A stretch of 64,000 bases of DNA, taken from contig JASBNA010000030.1 in NCBI GenBank assembly GCA_038087015.1, positions 372,001 through 436,000 of the forward strand, in the 5' to 3' direction. Positions 11,334-24,644 of this stretch are shown piece by piece. Position 1 is the stretch's first letter. Every line of letters begins with the position of its first letter. Both the position numbers and the translations under genes were made by a program. Source of the DNA: Cerrena zonata. Taxonomy: Eukaryota > Basidiomycota > Agaricomycetes > Polyporales > Cerrenaceae. The notes under the pieces are model-generated. The model saw only the letters and a program-made list of their open reading frames with translations. It ran no database searches and was not told where the DNA came from.

Positions 11334-13319
11334 CTACTCGCGCTCCTCGGACACCCTCACTACTACTGCGGGCTCGTCGCTATGACTAGCTTCGATCTCA
11401 GAAGCATCACCAACATCACGACTGGTGACGGGTTCCATATCCTCTTGCCAGTCTGTGTCGGGCTCCACGGTCGTTGAGTCGACATCTGAGTCGGTCGACG
11501 CAAGTTCCTCTGTTTCCGCGGCCTCCGCATCCGCTTCTGATTCTACTCTCGAGCCCCAGTCTATCGACTTAATCCGCAACCCGAGCTCACCACTTCGTTC
11601 TCGGTAGTTTCGCACCATTTGTCCTAACCCACCCAGTGATCCGCTCATCTTGGCCTCCCTGATGATTCCCTGGAGTATATTGTGGCTTTCGTGCCCTTCG
11701 ACTATATCTCCAAACCTCATTCGTTCGTTTCGAAGTTGCTTGCTAGACTCTCGTAGAAACCAGCTAAGAAGTGCACTCCGATGCGATGCATCTATACGCT
11801 TCGTCTCTTTGATTGTAGTGTCGGCTAACCTCTGTTCTTCCTGAGTCAGTCTTGTGAAGACGTCCGTAGTCCTCTTGTCAAAAGTTGTTCTTGGATATGG
11901 TACTTTCTCGGCCTGTAAAAGATGCGGTGAAGAGGTTTCAACGTCAATCATTTTCCCTGACATCATCATGTCCTCCACATCGCATGCTTTCAAACTCAAG
12001 TAGTCCAATCCCTTCAGGGGCTCGATGGATGGTATCTATCGATTTCAGATGAATAATTAAATGAAAATCGGAAGGATCTTAGAAGGTGTGGATGAACGCA
12101 CCCCTGGCATGTGAGTTGCCATTATTTGAACTGGTATATTATGCTTTCTCACGTAGTGCATGACCATTTGGATATCCTTTATACAGGGGTGGTCATTTGG
12201 CCGCACTTGGTCCATACGGATGTCGTTCAAAGAGTTATATGCCTCTAACAGCTGCATTTGGAACATATGAGAATTAAGTTTCAGGGTTTCAAATTCGTTA
12301 CTGACCTCCGTGCCGTTAAAGGTTAGCACCTTGGCACCTGCCTCAATGCAAAGCAACGCGTGGTTAAACCCACTGACATGTGTCAAATTAACGTTGTTCC
12401 CGGGGCACCTCCTCTTAATCCTTAGTGTTGCCATGATGCCTTCTCGCGTTGCTGGCACCTATTGAGGGTTAACTGACATTTACAGAAATAGGTTGCTATC
12501 TACGCACTGAAACTATAATCTTGTCCTTTGGAACTCCGTTTCTCGCTAACCTCGCAGTAACGAGTTGTATATTGGAAAATATATGTTCCTTGGTATCTAT
12601 CTCATCAACAAAGGTAAAGTGGCGTCCTTCTGGAAATGTATCTGCCAATGTTGTACCAAGTTCTACCTGCTGTAAAAATCATAAGCTAGACTGACATGAT
12701 AGTGTATACGATTCACACTTACGTAGTATAGACAGGAGTTATTGGCCAATGGACCTTCAGGGGGGTTGTCGTTATCCTTGACTCTTTCAATCGAATCATG
12801 GTCAAAGGACGAACCATTGTATGTAAAGAAGAAACTTTACCTTTCCAAGGCTTTATTGATACCGACCCAAGCATGATATCTTGTTTCTTCTCTCGATAAA
12901 CCTTGGTGTACCGTTTGCATATCTAGCATCGTACTTGTGAATGGTAAGTCATAAAGCTCTGTAGACGTTGCTTGGTCATTTCCATTTCTACTGCCGTTCA
13001 CATCGAAGATCTTACGGTCAAATTTTGATGTTGTTGCAACCAACTCCACTCCGGCCTTCTTCAGTTCCTGCCAGAATGGCTCTCGATGTCTCTTCTCCGC
13101 CACACTCTTTCTCTTTGATCCCGACGCCCAGGTATTGGGTTGTTTTCCTTGAGCTTTAGATGTCAAATCAAATGGTGAGCGTGTCTGTTTGATTGATATG
13201 TCAATTAGCCTCACTCCTTCTGATTCATTTGAATAACACACCAAGGGGATCAGTCGCTTCCCGTTGGATATAGGAATACGTGATTGTGGCACAGGCGAAG
13301 GTGGTCGAGGGGAAGACAT
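11334..13319 (-). CDS. Transaldolase-like protein, probable pseudoenzyme
   Basis: Five exons: 13319-12841, 12783-12723, 12669-12508, 12458-12102 and 12035-11334; 586 aa, phases consistent. The middle (about residues 210-360) aligns with the transaldolase barrel: GVPKDKIIVSVPATREGI, NVNLTHVSGFNHALLCIEAG, then HNIPVQIMATHMPG and LDYLSLKACDVEDM. In true transaldolases the Schiff-base lysine lies in the strand before S/P-A-T; here that strand reads IIVSVPAT with Ser at the lysine position, so aldol chemistry is unlikely. The N-terminus is Pro/Ser-rich. The C-terminal 200 residues form a basic then strongly acidic tail (ESEADAEAAETEELASTDSD) not found in canonical enzymes. Function unknown. Confidence 0.72.
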
Positions 13320-15299
13320 TTCGTATGTAACTATAGTGAAGAACGTTCAGACGTAGAATTTGAGAAGATGAAGGTGAGTGGCAAACGTGTTATCTGAGTG
13401 CCACTAAGTGGCGACGGCAACGCCTTTGTGTGGACCTGTAGTCAATGCATTGTCCCAGTCGGGAGACAAAGAAGGTGCACGATCACAACGCGATCGGGGC
13501 ACATGACTTGTCTCGATCACCATCACGAGTTCGTGTTCAAGCTTTGGCCACTCTTTCTCCTTTCGTACTTCATCTACACTACAAGTCTACAATCGGCGTT
13601 CATCATCATGATATTCTATGGCTAAGCCCGGCCGTCATACAAGGTTCTGTCTTCGTATATGGGATTTAACGACCCTGGAAATCATTGCTCACTAGAAGAC
13701 GGCCTGGCAACCATGTGTTCTGCTACCCAAGGGTCCATTATTAATTGCTGATAAATTCACCCTTGACTCGAATGACGTCCCTCGAGCATCACACCTTGGA
13801 CAGCTAATACTTACGTGTCTCATCCTAAAACCTTATCAGCGCTCCCGTAGTAGTACTCCTGGCAGACCCTGCATAGACCAGTTTCATACCGGTAAAAAAA
13901 CGAGGCGCTGTAGGAAGGAGTGGAGATTGTCCGCTCATCAATCTCGCGCGGAGTACACTGTATCTCCCCTTTTCCCTCGGACAACAGCATCTGAGCTCAC
14001 GACTTTCGTATGCCGTAACCTGCCGTTGATGTCTGGCCTTGGTTTAGACAGGGGTCGAGAGTGAATGTGCTGCGACCGCCCAAAATCGCTTCAATCGGGA
14101 CGGGATAATTCATTTTAGAAAGGTGTGTACTTCTGCAGCTTGATTCCTATCTTCTATGGTCAGAATAAGCCTGGAGCCTATGATTCTGATTACTGCAACG
14201 AAGTTCTGTGTTCCACGAGCTCCTTCCAACCTCCCAGTCTCTACTTCCCGCGTATTAGTTCACAGGGCACATGGTGGAGTCATACGGGTTTCTGAAGTTC
14301 TGATAGGTCTTATCATGTCTATGCTGAGTGCCTATCCTCTAGTTGGGCGCTGAACTTCCGTAGCCGGTAAGTCAAGCTTTTAGTCACCGTATTTTGGGAG
14401 GGACGTCACGACCGCTCAAATATCCATAAAAGATCGCACGATACGGGGTTATGGTAAGAGGTCGCTCAAAGTTAATATTTGTAGGTCTCCGTCCACATCC
14501 ACGGCTTGTTCCGTCTAAGTAACTGTATTGCACAGTTGATCGTCGTGTTTCTAAATAGGTCAACTTTTCGCAAAGTGCTTTTATGTGTCGCTAGCGAGTT
14601 CTCTGTACTGTCTAGCCCCAGAAGCTTATTTCGCGGCGGAAGTCTGGATTCTTTGGCGAGCATTTGTAAGTGCTGAATGAATGGTAGTGTGTGCTATGCC
14701 ATCTCAACGTGGAGAAAATGAGGCAGATAAGGCATTGAAAAAAATAAAGTTCAAGTCTACTAAGGTGATCATTTTTCTGTGTATCAGAAAACATCGGTCC
14801 GTTGCTTCTTATACCCTCAGCCCATCATGGGTATTCCTGAGCGGTCGTTGGAAATGTGTACTAGGTGTAGACCACAGACCGCATAGACCGGTTAACCCGC
14901 GAGGTCGGTGTGCGCTCCGGCTAACGGAATAAAAGATGAAGAAGGTGGTGTGGAAAATCGTCCACCTATGGCTCTTCAAGCATTCCAGTTAGAAACCTTA
15001 GATCAAGCCACATTTCGGGAAGACCAATTGATAGACGTGCTTGAGAGAAAATAATATGGCCATACATCATGTGAACGATAGCAATCATACAAAGCATACT
15101 AGTAACAGTGATATGTACAGCAAGAAAACAGAGCAGAATGACTAGAGTACGAGTTTCAGTATCAGGAACCATCAAGGTATTCTAGGTGATTGGTAAACAT
15201 AACAGACAACATGAGAAAACAGCAAGGTATCGGATGCAATACGGTATCCAAACGTTGAGGCCGCACGCGTTGGGTATAGACGAGAACACTCGAGGACAT
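13320..15299. other. Gene-poor interval
   Basis: About 2 kb without a gene I can support. It includes the promoter of the transaldolase-like gene and the 3' side of the bZIP gene. A hydrophobic 69-aa minus-strand ORF (14966-15175) lies just beyond the bZIP stop and has no partner exons. Confidence 0.5.
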
Positions 15300-16458
15300 C
15301 TAACGCCAATGTGTCAGATGTTGTACGGGGGGCAGCGTCGGCGTATAATAGTTGTTGGTAGGAGACATGCCGTGATGTTGCTATAGAATGCCGTCAGTAT
15401 AACGTTAATGAAAGAAGATCGCCGGTAGCAATGCGTCACTCACGATATAGGCGTCTTCTTCTATTTTAACAAGGCCACTATAGGGGCCTACGGCGTTCGA
15501 GAACGAGGGGAGAACAGTTTGGTTCGATGATGACGACGAGGGTCGATGATGCAAGGAGTTTGAGTATTGTTCGCTGATAGGCTGGAAAAAGACAAACGTC
15601 ACTAGGATCCAGAGTTCTACTTCAGGCCATTTGCACATAGGCAAAGCTGCCTACAGTAAGGGAACGGACACTCGCCGAAAATGACTGTGCTGAAGGGCTT
15701 GACGCCGAACTTGTGTCTGAAGGGGTCTCCGCAATTGGGTAGTCCATATGTGCTGTATATGGTGAGAGGATCTGCTGTTGGGCTCGCTCGTGCCGCCCAT
15801 ATTGCTGAGGTATGGTGAGCGGAGGAGGCGGAGTTGGAAGCTGGTGTTGTGTTTGATCCTGTATTCAATATCACCCGGGGAGCGGGATAACTGAATAGAA
15901 TATAACACTTACAACGTACAGTTCGCCATGATCGATTGTTCTTCGACGTTTGATGTCGCGATCGGCGTGTCGATCATCAAAGGATGTACGGTAAGAAGGA
16001 TGACGAGCGATGTCGGGGCGTAAATCTGCGTTTCGCTGTTCAAGCTGCCGACGAAGTTCTTCATTTTCGCGCACCAACACCCCCACCTTTTCTTCCAACT
16101 CACGTATCCTCATGAGTGGCGGTGGCAGAGCAGCAATCTGTTCTGGGGTGTACGCAAGTGCATATTGTAGCTTCGTCACCGTTTGCTCCAGCTAGTCGAG
16201 GAAGACGTAGCCGTGTAACTGTAAGTCAATGAAGTTGAGAAATGGGAAGACCCGACGGCGCCTCACTTGCTCAATGTACGCTTTTCTCTTAGCTCGATGC
16301 CTCGCTTGTGCCTTAGCTATACGATAGGTCAGTATAATCCTCCATCACGTCGGTCATGTCGATCCCATACCATTACGGCTGCGTTCTGGACGGTCAGCGA
16401 GTGACGTACTCGACTGATGGTCCGGCGAGCTACGAGAGGTAGATGATAGAGGTGTCAT
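15300..16458 (-). CDS. bZIP transcription factor
   Basis: Six exons: 16458-16371, 16316-16267, 16191-15913, 15858-15655, 15581-15444 and 15380-15300; 279 aa, every phase consistent. Residues about 27-46 form the basic region RNAKAQARHRAKRKAYIEQ, the N-x2-A-x2-R arrangement of bZIP proteins. A leucine zipper follows, continuing through RIRELEEKVGVLVRENEELR as a long coiled coil. The C-terminal half is rich in Pro, Gln, Ser and His (LPTPPPPLTIPQQYG, SLHHRPSSSSSNQT), typical of a transactivation region. Stopping at the in-frame TGA near 15622 would lose two exons that splice cleanly; I prefer the longer model. It should act as a nuclear DNA-binding dimer; targets cannot be inferred. Confidence 0.82.
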
Positions 16459-19400
16459 GTAACGTAACGCAGGGAGAAGAACAGTAAGATGATCGGCGGG
16501 GTTGTATTATGAGCACTCTGGGTGGGCAATCATTCCCCCTGGCCCTCACACTTATAAACGTCGCGTACAAACGTAGCCGCCGACCCCTTCCACCTTTCGG
16601 CTGCCCGCAAGAGTCTACGCCCGAACAGGTATCTGGCTGGCCTTCTGTTTGTACACAGCGTGTACACGATCCATTAGGTTTATCTCCCTTTTTCGGGGAA
16701 TTATCTAGCGGCGACGCATGCTTCAGGACGGCCGAGAACACAGAACCGCGAAACCTGTAGTCCCCAACCAACTGCCTCCGTGCCAATACAATTCTCAATT
16801 CTACATCAGCGCGTGGCGATAGCGAATATTCGTAGGGACCCAAGAGTAGGGTAACGGTCGGACTTGGGCCGTCCCTGGGTCATGCTGGACTAGGGAGCCG
16901 GGAGCGGCATGTAACGACTCAGCGATCCCCGCACAAGTACGCGAGGTAGGCGGGGTTTCAATCGGCAAGTCGAGGATAATCGACCTCTGAACCTAGTCGG
17001 GCATGGGTGGGATAGAAAGGGCTCTATACAATGGGAGAAAGTTGACCAATGAACCCTCCATGACATGGGACTCTACGGCAACCGCAGAGCTGGTGGGGGA
17101 ATTTGGTGCTCTGCCCTGACCTAAAGTTCGCGGAACATTCCGTGTTCCCTCCTATTATGTGTGCCGTGCGTGCGTTACTCTAATACTTATACATCGTAGA
17201 TTCACGATTCTCCCCTTCGCAGCCAGGGAATATTCTCCCCTATATTTCCAACCTATTTCATAGATTTCAGTGTGCGCAGCTCTGCTTCCCGGTGTTCAAG
17301 ATGCCTGTAACAAGCAACCAAGGGCTCTCGGGAATTATCTTTTGGTTGCAACACTTGATCTCTTCTAATGGAACGCCGTCGCGGAGAGGTCCAATCCAAG
17401 ATAAGACTCAGCCAAAAACATAATCACTGGTCTCCCCCTTCCCATGGGACTCGACTTCGTTTGTCTTAGTAACTTCTATTCTAACCGATTTGCGCGGGAT
17501 TGATGAGAAACTGCGAGATGGCTTCCCCTTGACGCCTCCCCTGCTTTTCAGATTCCGGCCTCTACCTGGACATGGTTGGAGTGTAAGTGGAGAGTGAACT
17601 GCCCGTTTGATCTGTCAAATATGGCGCTCTTGACCATCTTCTTTGAAGACCGTTTCCAAGGCATCTTCCCTTTCTGTGCTACTTCCCGCTTCAGTCATAC
17701 TGTATTATGCAGCCTCTGAATTGTCGGAGAATCCGTTCACGCGGGAACCGTGTACACAAAACAGCTGCTATTCTCTTTCACGAATATCGAAACCGAATTC
17801 ACACCACTTCTTGATCTGGGCTGATGTGAACGCGTTTCGCCGGAACCGAGTTCTTTTAACATCTTGTAACATCGGTTCGTTGTTTCCATAATCCGAGGAT
17901 ATTCGAATACAACACGTTAGTGCATACCAGACTCCAAAGGCAAGGCAATCTCTGGTTGTCCCCAGGCAATAGTCTATCTTTAACTCTGACCTCATAAACC
18001 TCGTTACTCTCTGCTCCGATTTTGCTCCCTCGGCTTGTATAACCGCTGGCAGACGGCTGCACAGATCGCGCTGTGTATCGTGTATCCCCGTAACCTACGA
18101 GGTTCTAACACCATTGAGTTTGGCATGCAAGGTTAGGATATCACTTCCTCATTTGTGAATACTCTAACCTTGGCCGTTCCTCCCTAGCTTACTCCTTTGA
18201 GAACTAAGGGACAACGATGGTAGGCTATAGGCAATTTACCTTGATCTAATACAAACGAAAGAATACGCATCGACGAGCCTCTAGGACATCGCTTTAGCCA
18301 CAGATCCATTGGGATTGAGACCTCCGGTAGGGCGGTAGATGAGGCGTCTGTTGAAAGCAAGATGGACACCCACAGTGAGTTGCTCATTCTGACCTATGAT
18401 GGCCGACGAGACAGTCAATTTTCGACGCAGCCCATGCATTCCAATGTCCATCGTATGATGTGCGCAAGATGTATCCAAGACAGCCGCTCTCCTTCCCGAG
18501 AATGTCCTAACACAAGGTCCTCACATACCATGCTGGGATGTGAGCTTGTGATTTCGCGCCCTTGCTGGTGGGTCAGTATTCACTTACACGCGTGAATCAA
18601 ACTCTACTTACCTGGGAGTTGTGTCTACGCGTAGCTGGTTGTCATGGATAATCGGTAGATACAGACCGCCCAGGTATGTGCCATAGACATTGCCGAACAT
18701 CCTCGGCCAGATCTAGGTGTTGGTGTTGCAGACAAGCGGATGCTGACAGTACAGTCGTGTTAGTCGGACACCAAACATAGAAGTCGGGCGTCGATTCGTT
18801 TGACGACGACAGACAGAACCTGACAGTTGTTACATGCTAGTCATGGTTCCGAATTGTGTACAGTCTTCTGAAGTGGGTAGTAGCCGACCCACTTGATTGA
18901 CTTTTTCATATCCCGTCTGTGCCCTGAGTCAGATTTACCATGATACACTTGCAATTTGCGAGGGATTACGGAGGTCCGAGTCGATATGAATTAGTCTGAA
19001 TGCTACTATGAGTTGAGTTTCATATTCCATACTTCTGAATGAATCTCAATCGGATATAGGTTCTTGCAACTCACCTGTTATTACCTATTGGTCCTCGGCA
19101 TTTACGACATTGACTGGCCAATAGCACATATCATTAATTCGTAAGTTCCTCGAGAGATCTGTTCATTTCACCAAACCTTTGGGTACTTGCCGTGATATGT
19201 CGTAAGTGATTGACCTAGTTATACATAGCATCCGCGTATTACTTTTGAGTACCCGCTATAGAAGCAATGCCGCGGAACTGTTTACCTGCTCCGCGCATAA
19301 CATCTGAGTTCCAAACTCACCTCATCTCTCGCTGGTGAGACTCTAGGAGATCACCTGCGTTATCAATCTCAAACGATTTGTTATGCCAAGCAACTAATGA

Positions 19401-20095
19401 TACCGACAGCCTGCTGCGTGTAAGATTCGAGTCGGAACGAGGACGGTGAGTAGTTTATTCTGGGCCATCATTTGAAGAAGCTGCCTTGCTCACAAACAAT
19501 GAATGGTACACCATCAGGTTTCGCATCGCATATATTATCAGTGTGACGATTGGGGCCATATTTTCGATACGTCATGGGGTATCAGCCGAGTGGAGAAAAG
19601 GTACACACATTGCAGACGCATTGCAAGCAAGTGATTCTATTATTGCAGTCATTCAATGGATTGAGGAAGAAGAGATACAATGTTCGTGCGCCTTGCGTCG
19701 ATGGCGTCTAGTGCCTGTCAGGAAGCAGCCCCCGCCGACAGATTTCGGGGGAGCCCTACCGGGGTAAAAGCTAATCCTAGCGACGACGCTCAGAGAGAAG
19801 TAGGTTCGAAACGAAACGTGGTGGCTCGCAAGTGTTGAACTCTTCATGCCGCCAACCTGGTAGGGGCGTGGTGCTACACCCGACTACTTTATTCTCACAC
19901 AGCGGGTCTCACGAGGAAAAGCCTGGAGACGTGTTGTGTATGATTGTGGCGGAGTGTCAGGATAATGCCGGTCGATTGAAATGCTGCACGGGAAGGTGCG
20001 CACGCTGTTGAGAAAAGAGATCACCGAGCGACATGAGTGAGTAATAAACCGATGGGAAGGTTGTTGAGAGCTTACGGAGACTCCTTGTCAATGTT
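16459..20095. other. Gene-poor interval
   Basis: About 3.6 kb with no convincing gene on either strand. Only short ORFs occur, and attempted splice joins (for example plus strand 19.0-19.8 kb) give open but unrecognisable peptides. Base composition is near 48-50% GC. It could be decayed sequence or hold a fast-evolving small-exon gene like its neighbour at 20.1-21.2 kb. Confidence 0.45.
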
Positions 20096-21153
20096 TCATC
20101 TACCTTCTGATTTCCGCACCATGCACCATATCGGGAACCCGGGTGAACAGGTACTGGATACGTTTTTGACGGCACAATATTTGTAACCGCATGCTTGGAA
20201 GAAATTCACCTGTGCATCAAAGTCAGTCAGGCTCTCTGTCATCGTCGCCGATCGGCAACATGTGTTCTTACAAGATATGGGTCCATAACGTCGACAACGA
20301 TCGACTCCTGATGCGCGTCAGCCTACGTGGTCGGAACATGAGAATTTTTACACAGTCCAGACTCTGGAAACAAGCACTAGCCCTTACCTTCTTGCTGATT
20401 ACATCAAGTAATGCCTTCCCCACGCCCCTCCGACGACAAGGTGGGCTGACCGCGAGGAGCTTTAACGACCAAGAATTCTGTCGCATGTTGGGGTCTTGGG
20501 GGAAGCCACTGCGGTAGAGGTCTTCGTACTTTGGGCCATACTGTACATACTGAGTTAGTCGGGGTCTAAATAATAAGAAAGAGATTGAAATGAAGTACAT
20601 GGTCCGTATACCATACTTCCAAATCTCCTTTTAGCCTGGAAGTAAACGTGCGATCCTCCCTGATGAACAATATTGTCAGAACGATGAATGACAGGTGGGG
20701 GACGCTGCGCATGGGCTTACTCACTGAATTGTCCAGTCATACCCAGGCGCAAGCCAAGCAGCAACGCCACAGATAGTATCCCCATTACGCGCGACAAAAC
20801 ATTGCCCTCTGGCAAGGGCTTGTTGGAGTGTCAGCCGATAGATGACTTTCTCGAGGACCTTATCCCCGCCGCTCATCGACTGGATGCCAGCATCTAGTGG
20901 ACAAGGGCGAACGATGAGCAGAAGTACGCATCAGTGAAGGATCCTACTTGACTGTCTTGGAAAGGGAGTCGGGAACTTACTATCTTGAAACGCTCGAGTC
21001 AAGGCATCAATTATGCGCTCAATCTCGTCTTCTAGTTGGACACAGGCCGGCCAGATTAGAAGTCAAAATGACAACAGCCCTGCCTTTTTACACACCTGTG
21101 GGATCTACCACCTGACGTATTGTAGGGGAACGCTCTCCGGACTCGGAAGCCAT
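20096..21153 (-). CDS. GNAT-family N-acetyltransferase
   Basis: Seven short exons (21153-21096, 21031-20981, 20893-20725, 20659-20599, 20540-20388, 20322-20272, 20209-20096) splice into 218 aa with all phases consistent. The protein starts MASESGERSPTIRQVVDPTE. It has the GNAT fold elements: FVARNGDTICGVAAWLAPGY, then the acetyl-CoA motif LKLLAVSPPCRRRGVGKALL (Q/R-x2-G-x-G), ADAHQESIVVDVMDPYL and VNFFQACGYKY, ending FPIWCMVRKSEGR. This is the layout of the small cytosolic acetyltransferases expanded in mushrooms. The substrate is unknown. No single exon exceeds 170 nt, so ORF-based scans miss the gene. Confidence 0.88.
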
Positions 21154-22364
21154 GATGAAAGCAATCGAGAAACGACTGGTTGTCGACATCTTCCAGCCTC
21201 GACGGATGGTTGACTTTTATCTAGCGGAGGTGCTCTATTTCCCCTGTGTACTCAGCTGTCAACCCGAGGATTCTCTATAGATAACCGCGGAAACCGAGGC
21301 CGCACGGTTCCGAGTTATGTTTTACCAGGGCGGTTTATAACATATGACCCTCATCGTTTTGTGCGAGGAATTGTTTAGGATCAACCCAACCAGGCGGTGC
21401 CCGTGAATGTCGTGCGCGATTATGGAAAGGACTGGAGCAGACGGCGTATCAGCTGGTGGACCTAACCGCGAAACTTGGATCATTTCATCTCGTTTATGGC
21501 ACAAATTCCCAGATATAGGCCTGATAAGATAAGATCTGTGAAGAGAAACCGCCCCTCGCTGAAAGGTACGCAAGGAACATAGTCTAAACACGGGTCCTCC
21601 TCGCCAAACAACTCATACAGACATCATCTGCTCAGCTGCCTCGGTACCCCCAATCTGTCCTTTCTCTACTCCCGGCGCCGCGGTCGTCCGAGGCAACCAA
21701 CTGAACAGCGGAGTTGTTCGAGTCCCTGAATTGCCAAGCGGCCGTGTGTCGCGCATGCCCCACTTCCTATCGATTCCGCTCGTAAAAAAATGCACATATT
21801 TAGGACGGCGAAGTGGTCCACTTAGTAAACAACCTCCCCCGCCTTCCACATCAGATTGTTTGGCTCCTCGTTGTTCACTGTTTCCCAGCCATGACCGCTT
21901 TCTGACGCTTACGGCGGTGATAGCAAGTAGTAAAGAAGCATAAGAAGCGATAATAGGAGGGCGACCTCGGGTTGTCCTCCTCAAACCTTCAGGCCGACTT
22001 TCGGGTGCTTTCAAACGGTTCTAACCTTTCGAGCTTGCAGTACCGACTTGGGATCATTGACGGAGCATTCGAGACAGCAGTCACGCAGTGTCAAACCCCT
22101 CGGAGCAATTATAGGTCCGACCTGGTCCTGCCAGGAACAAGGGCTGGAAGAGATTTTGCACACAAACAGCAATATAGCCATTGATGTATCTGGGTCCTAG
22201 TAAATAGCACAAAGCAGACGCAAAAGGCAAAAAACGGAGCATTATAAAAGAAAGCAGAAAATCGAACCGCCAGCTCACGAGCACCATCCGCCATGAGCCA
22301 AAATATATTGTTACACCATACTGCGTCACAACCGCTGCTGGTACGCACGTAATCACTTGCTCGT
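21154..22364. other. Intergenic
   Basis: Promoter of the GNAT gene and 3' flank of noxB. The ORFs at 21322-21591 and 21613-22014 (minus) show no recognisable domain. Nothing else seen. Confidence 0.5.
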
Positions 22365-24644
22365 CTAGAAATTCTCTGTTGGTGATAAAAACACACGTCA
22401 GTCACACTGCTGGGATAACAATAGCCGAGGGGCGGGAAGTGACACTTACCCTTTCCGAAGAAGAATCGGGTTCCGCCAGGGGTAGAATACTTGTTACAGG
22501 ACACATGCAATTGCCTCGAGAGGACGGTGGGGCCACAGAAGAACTGCGGAAGAGAAGAAAAAGTTAATGACGGACCGAGGAACGGAACCAAAGGGTACAT
22601 ACCACGCCGACGTCAGTTTCAGGGTGCTTGTCAACGATCGAACTGAAGACTCTGTCCCAGTTAGGACGACCGAAGTGAGTGGGGGCACGGAGCGAGGTGA
22701 TAGCATCCTTCTCGGCACCGACATCTTGGACCTGTAGCAGCAAAAGTCACGTCAGTATCGTTCCACATTTATATTCCAACAGACTGCGACGGCAGCATCC
22801 ATCATTGCATGGACAAGACCTACAATGATGTTGTTCATATCATCCTCCTTAATCTTAGCAGTGAGGTAAATGTTAATCTCAATACGGTTCTGGGTATCTT
22901 GCTCTTCGATAGCGTGCAAGAGCGAGTGGAACCATTCCGCACTTCCGAAATCACGAATAACCCAGGTGAAGTAAACCTTGGACAAACGAGTGGGCTTGGA
23001 GTTGTTGAAGTTGTTCATGCGGTACCAGATCGACTTCAAGATCCTGTAATGAAAACGTAATGAGATCGTGTGTTTCCGAAACTCCTCGAACGCAATATCA
23101 AACTTACGAAGCGAAAGGAGTGACACCAATACCGGCACCAACGAGAAGGACAGTCTCGTAATTCAAGAAATCTTCGGAAGCAGAGCCGAAAGGACCGTCA
23201 ACCATAATACGAGGCAAGACACGTCCAATAGGGTTGGTGGAGGAGTTAACGACAGCGCCTCCAGCTTCCTTCTCGCCCTTCTTCCTGTCGAAGTCACATC
23301 CAACAGCCTTAGCCAAGGCACCAGTGAAAGTCACCAACGACACGGATGTGGACGGAGATGTAATCTTCCTCAGGGGCGCTGCAATTGAGATATGATGGAT
23401 TAGCGATTGTTTCAAAATAAACCCGGAAGATGCCACGTACGAAGTGAGGGTGAAAGGGTGCCATTGGAAGTAAGAGACCTCAGGGCAACAGACGAAGATG
23501 TACTGTCCGGCACGAGTAGTGGTCTTTTCTTTCTTGATTTGCAGCTCCATGACGTTGGAAGGATGTTGAATGACCTTGTGGATATAAGTCCTGTGGCGGG
23601 AACGAACCTCACGGAGGATACGTTCCCAGATCCAGATAACACCGCCGACGAGCCAGTAACGCTATTCGAAAATAGGTAAATATGAGGACTAAAATACAAC
23701 AATACGTCATAGCATACCCAGAAGACACCGATCGTGTTGAAAGAGCAGTAGGGAGGTCTGTCAGGCTTGATCATGCAGAACATACCGTGCAATTGCCAGC
23801 AGATGAAGAAGACGATGAACAAATGGTGGGAGTACCAGAACCACTCGAAACGGGCACGGCGACGCTTCTCCATAGCATACCAAACCATGATACCGAGAGC
23901 GGCAGTCATGATCCATCCAGTCGCACCAGGACCGGTAGCGAAATTGGCGAGGAGGAAAGCCACAATTCTCTGGCCGGTGTTCTTCGCATCAGGGTCAATC
24001 ATGGCGAGTTCAGCAAAGTTGACCATGTGAGCACCAATATGGACAGCACTACCGACGACAATAGACCAGGCAGTTGCCTTGTGGAAAGTGATATTCTTGT
24101 CGAACGGAATGATATCATTGAGGGGTGTGCGACGGAGGAGCGAGATGAAGTTACGGCAAACAGGGAGAAGGATGAGAGCAACGTCGACGTGGAGGACCAA
24201 AGCAGCCGTACGGGCAATAGCTAACGGATGATAAAATTAGCACCTTGGGATGCATAGTAACGCAGCGGACTTACGGAAAGTGATTCCGAAGGTTGCACGA
24301 GCAGTGACTGAGTTATCCTTCAACTGATAGTGCATAAAGCCAAAGGCGAAGACCAAGGCATGCAGAAGGATCCAGACGAAGAAGGTGATACGTCTGCCTC
24401 CTTCATTGATCATCCAATGCCTCCACTTTTCGCGCAAACCATTAGGTTTGTAGGGGGCCCTGACGGAGGTTGTAGTGTTGGACCTCTGGAGACCCTGCAA
24501 CCTTCTGCGTTCGGTCTTGTTCCTCTGCAAGTGGCTAGCACCCGTTTGAACGGCATAGTTGTTGGCCATATCAGGGTGCTGTTCTATGTGAGGCACTTTG
24601 CCATCTGAGAAGTCCAGACCGGAGTAGCGTTTCGCTGTGGCCAT
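22365..24644 (-). CDS. noxB: NADPH oxidase, NoxB type
   Basis: Superoxide-producing membrane NADPH oxidase of fungal NoxB type, which drives differentiation and tip growth. Exons: 24644-24275, 24220-23718, 23661-23441, 23378-23108, 23043-22785, 22731-22603, 22543-22450 and an 11-nt last exon 22375-22365 completing the terminal GKENF. About 618 aa. The N-terminal extension and INEGGRRITFFVWILLHALV, then LRRTPLNDIIPFDKNITFHK, point to NoxB rather than NoxA. Haem histidines lie in HKATAWSIVVGSAVHIGAH and WYSHHLFIVFF; FAD site HPFTLTS; NADPH motifs VDGPFGSASEDF, LLVGAGIGVTPFAS and FFCGPT. One extra base in the A-run at 23327-23329 breaks exon 4 between VVGDF and TGALAKAVGCDF; removing it restores a full-length protein. 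Confidence 0.92.

Noticed and set aside
14966..15175. Hydrophobic 69-aa ORF that looks like two TM segments
   Set aside because: Starts in the T-rich 3' flank of the bZIP gene, no upstream exon with matching phase; hydrophobicity follows base composition.
18184..18478. Overlapping minus-strand ORFs with protein-like stretches
   Set aside because: Two frames look equally plausible, no joinable exons give a recognisable protein; treated as unsupported.
19043..19767. Plus-strand chain of short open exons with good splice signals
   Set aside because: Each piece is short enough to be open by chance and the joined peptide matches nothing I know.
23682..24224. 180-aa plus-strand ORF
   Set aside because: Antisense to noxB exon 2 in a conserved coding region; a shadow ORF.
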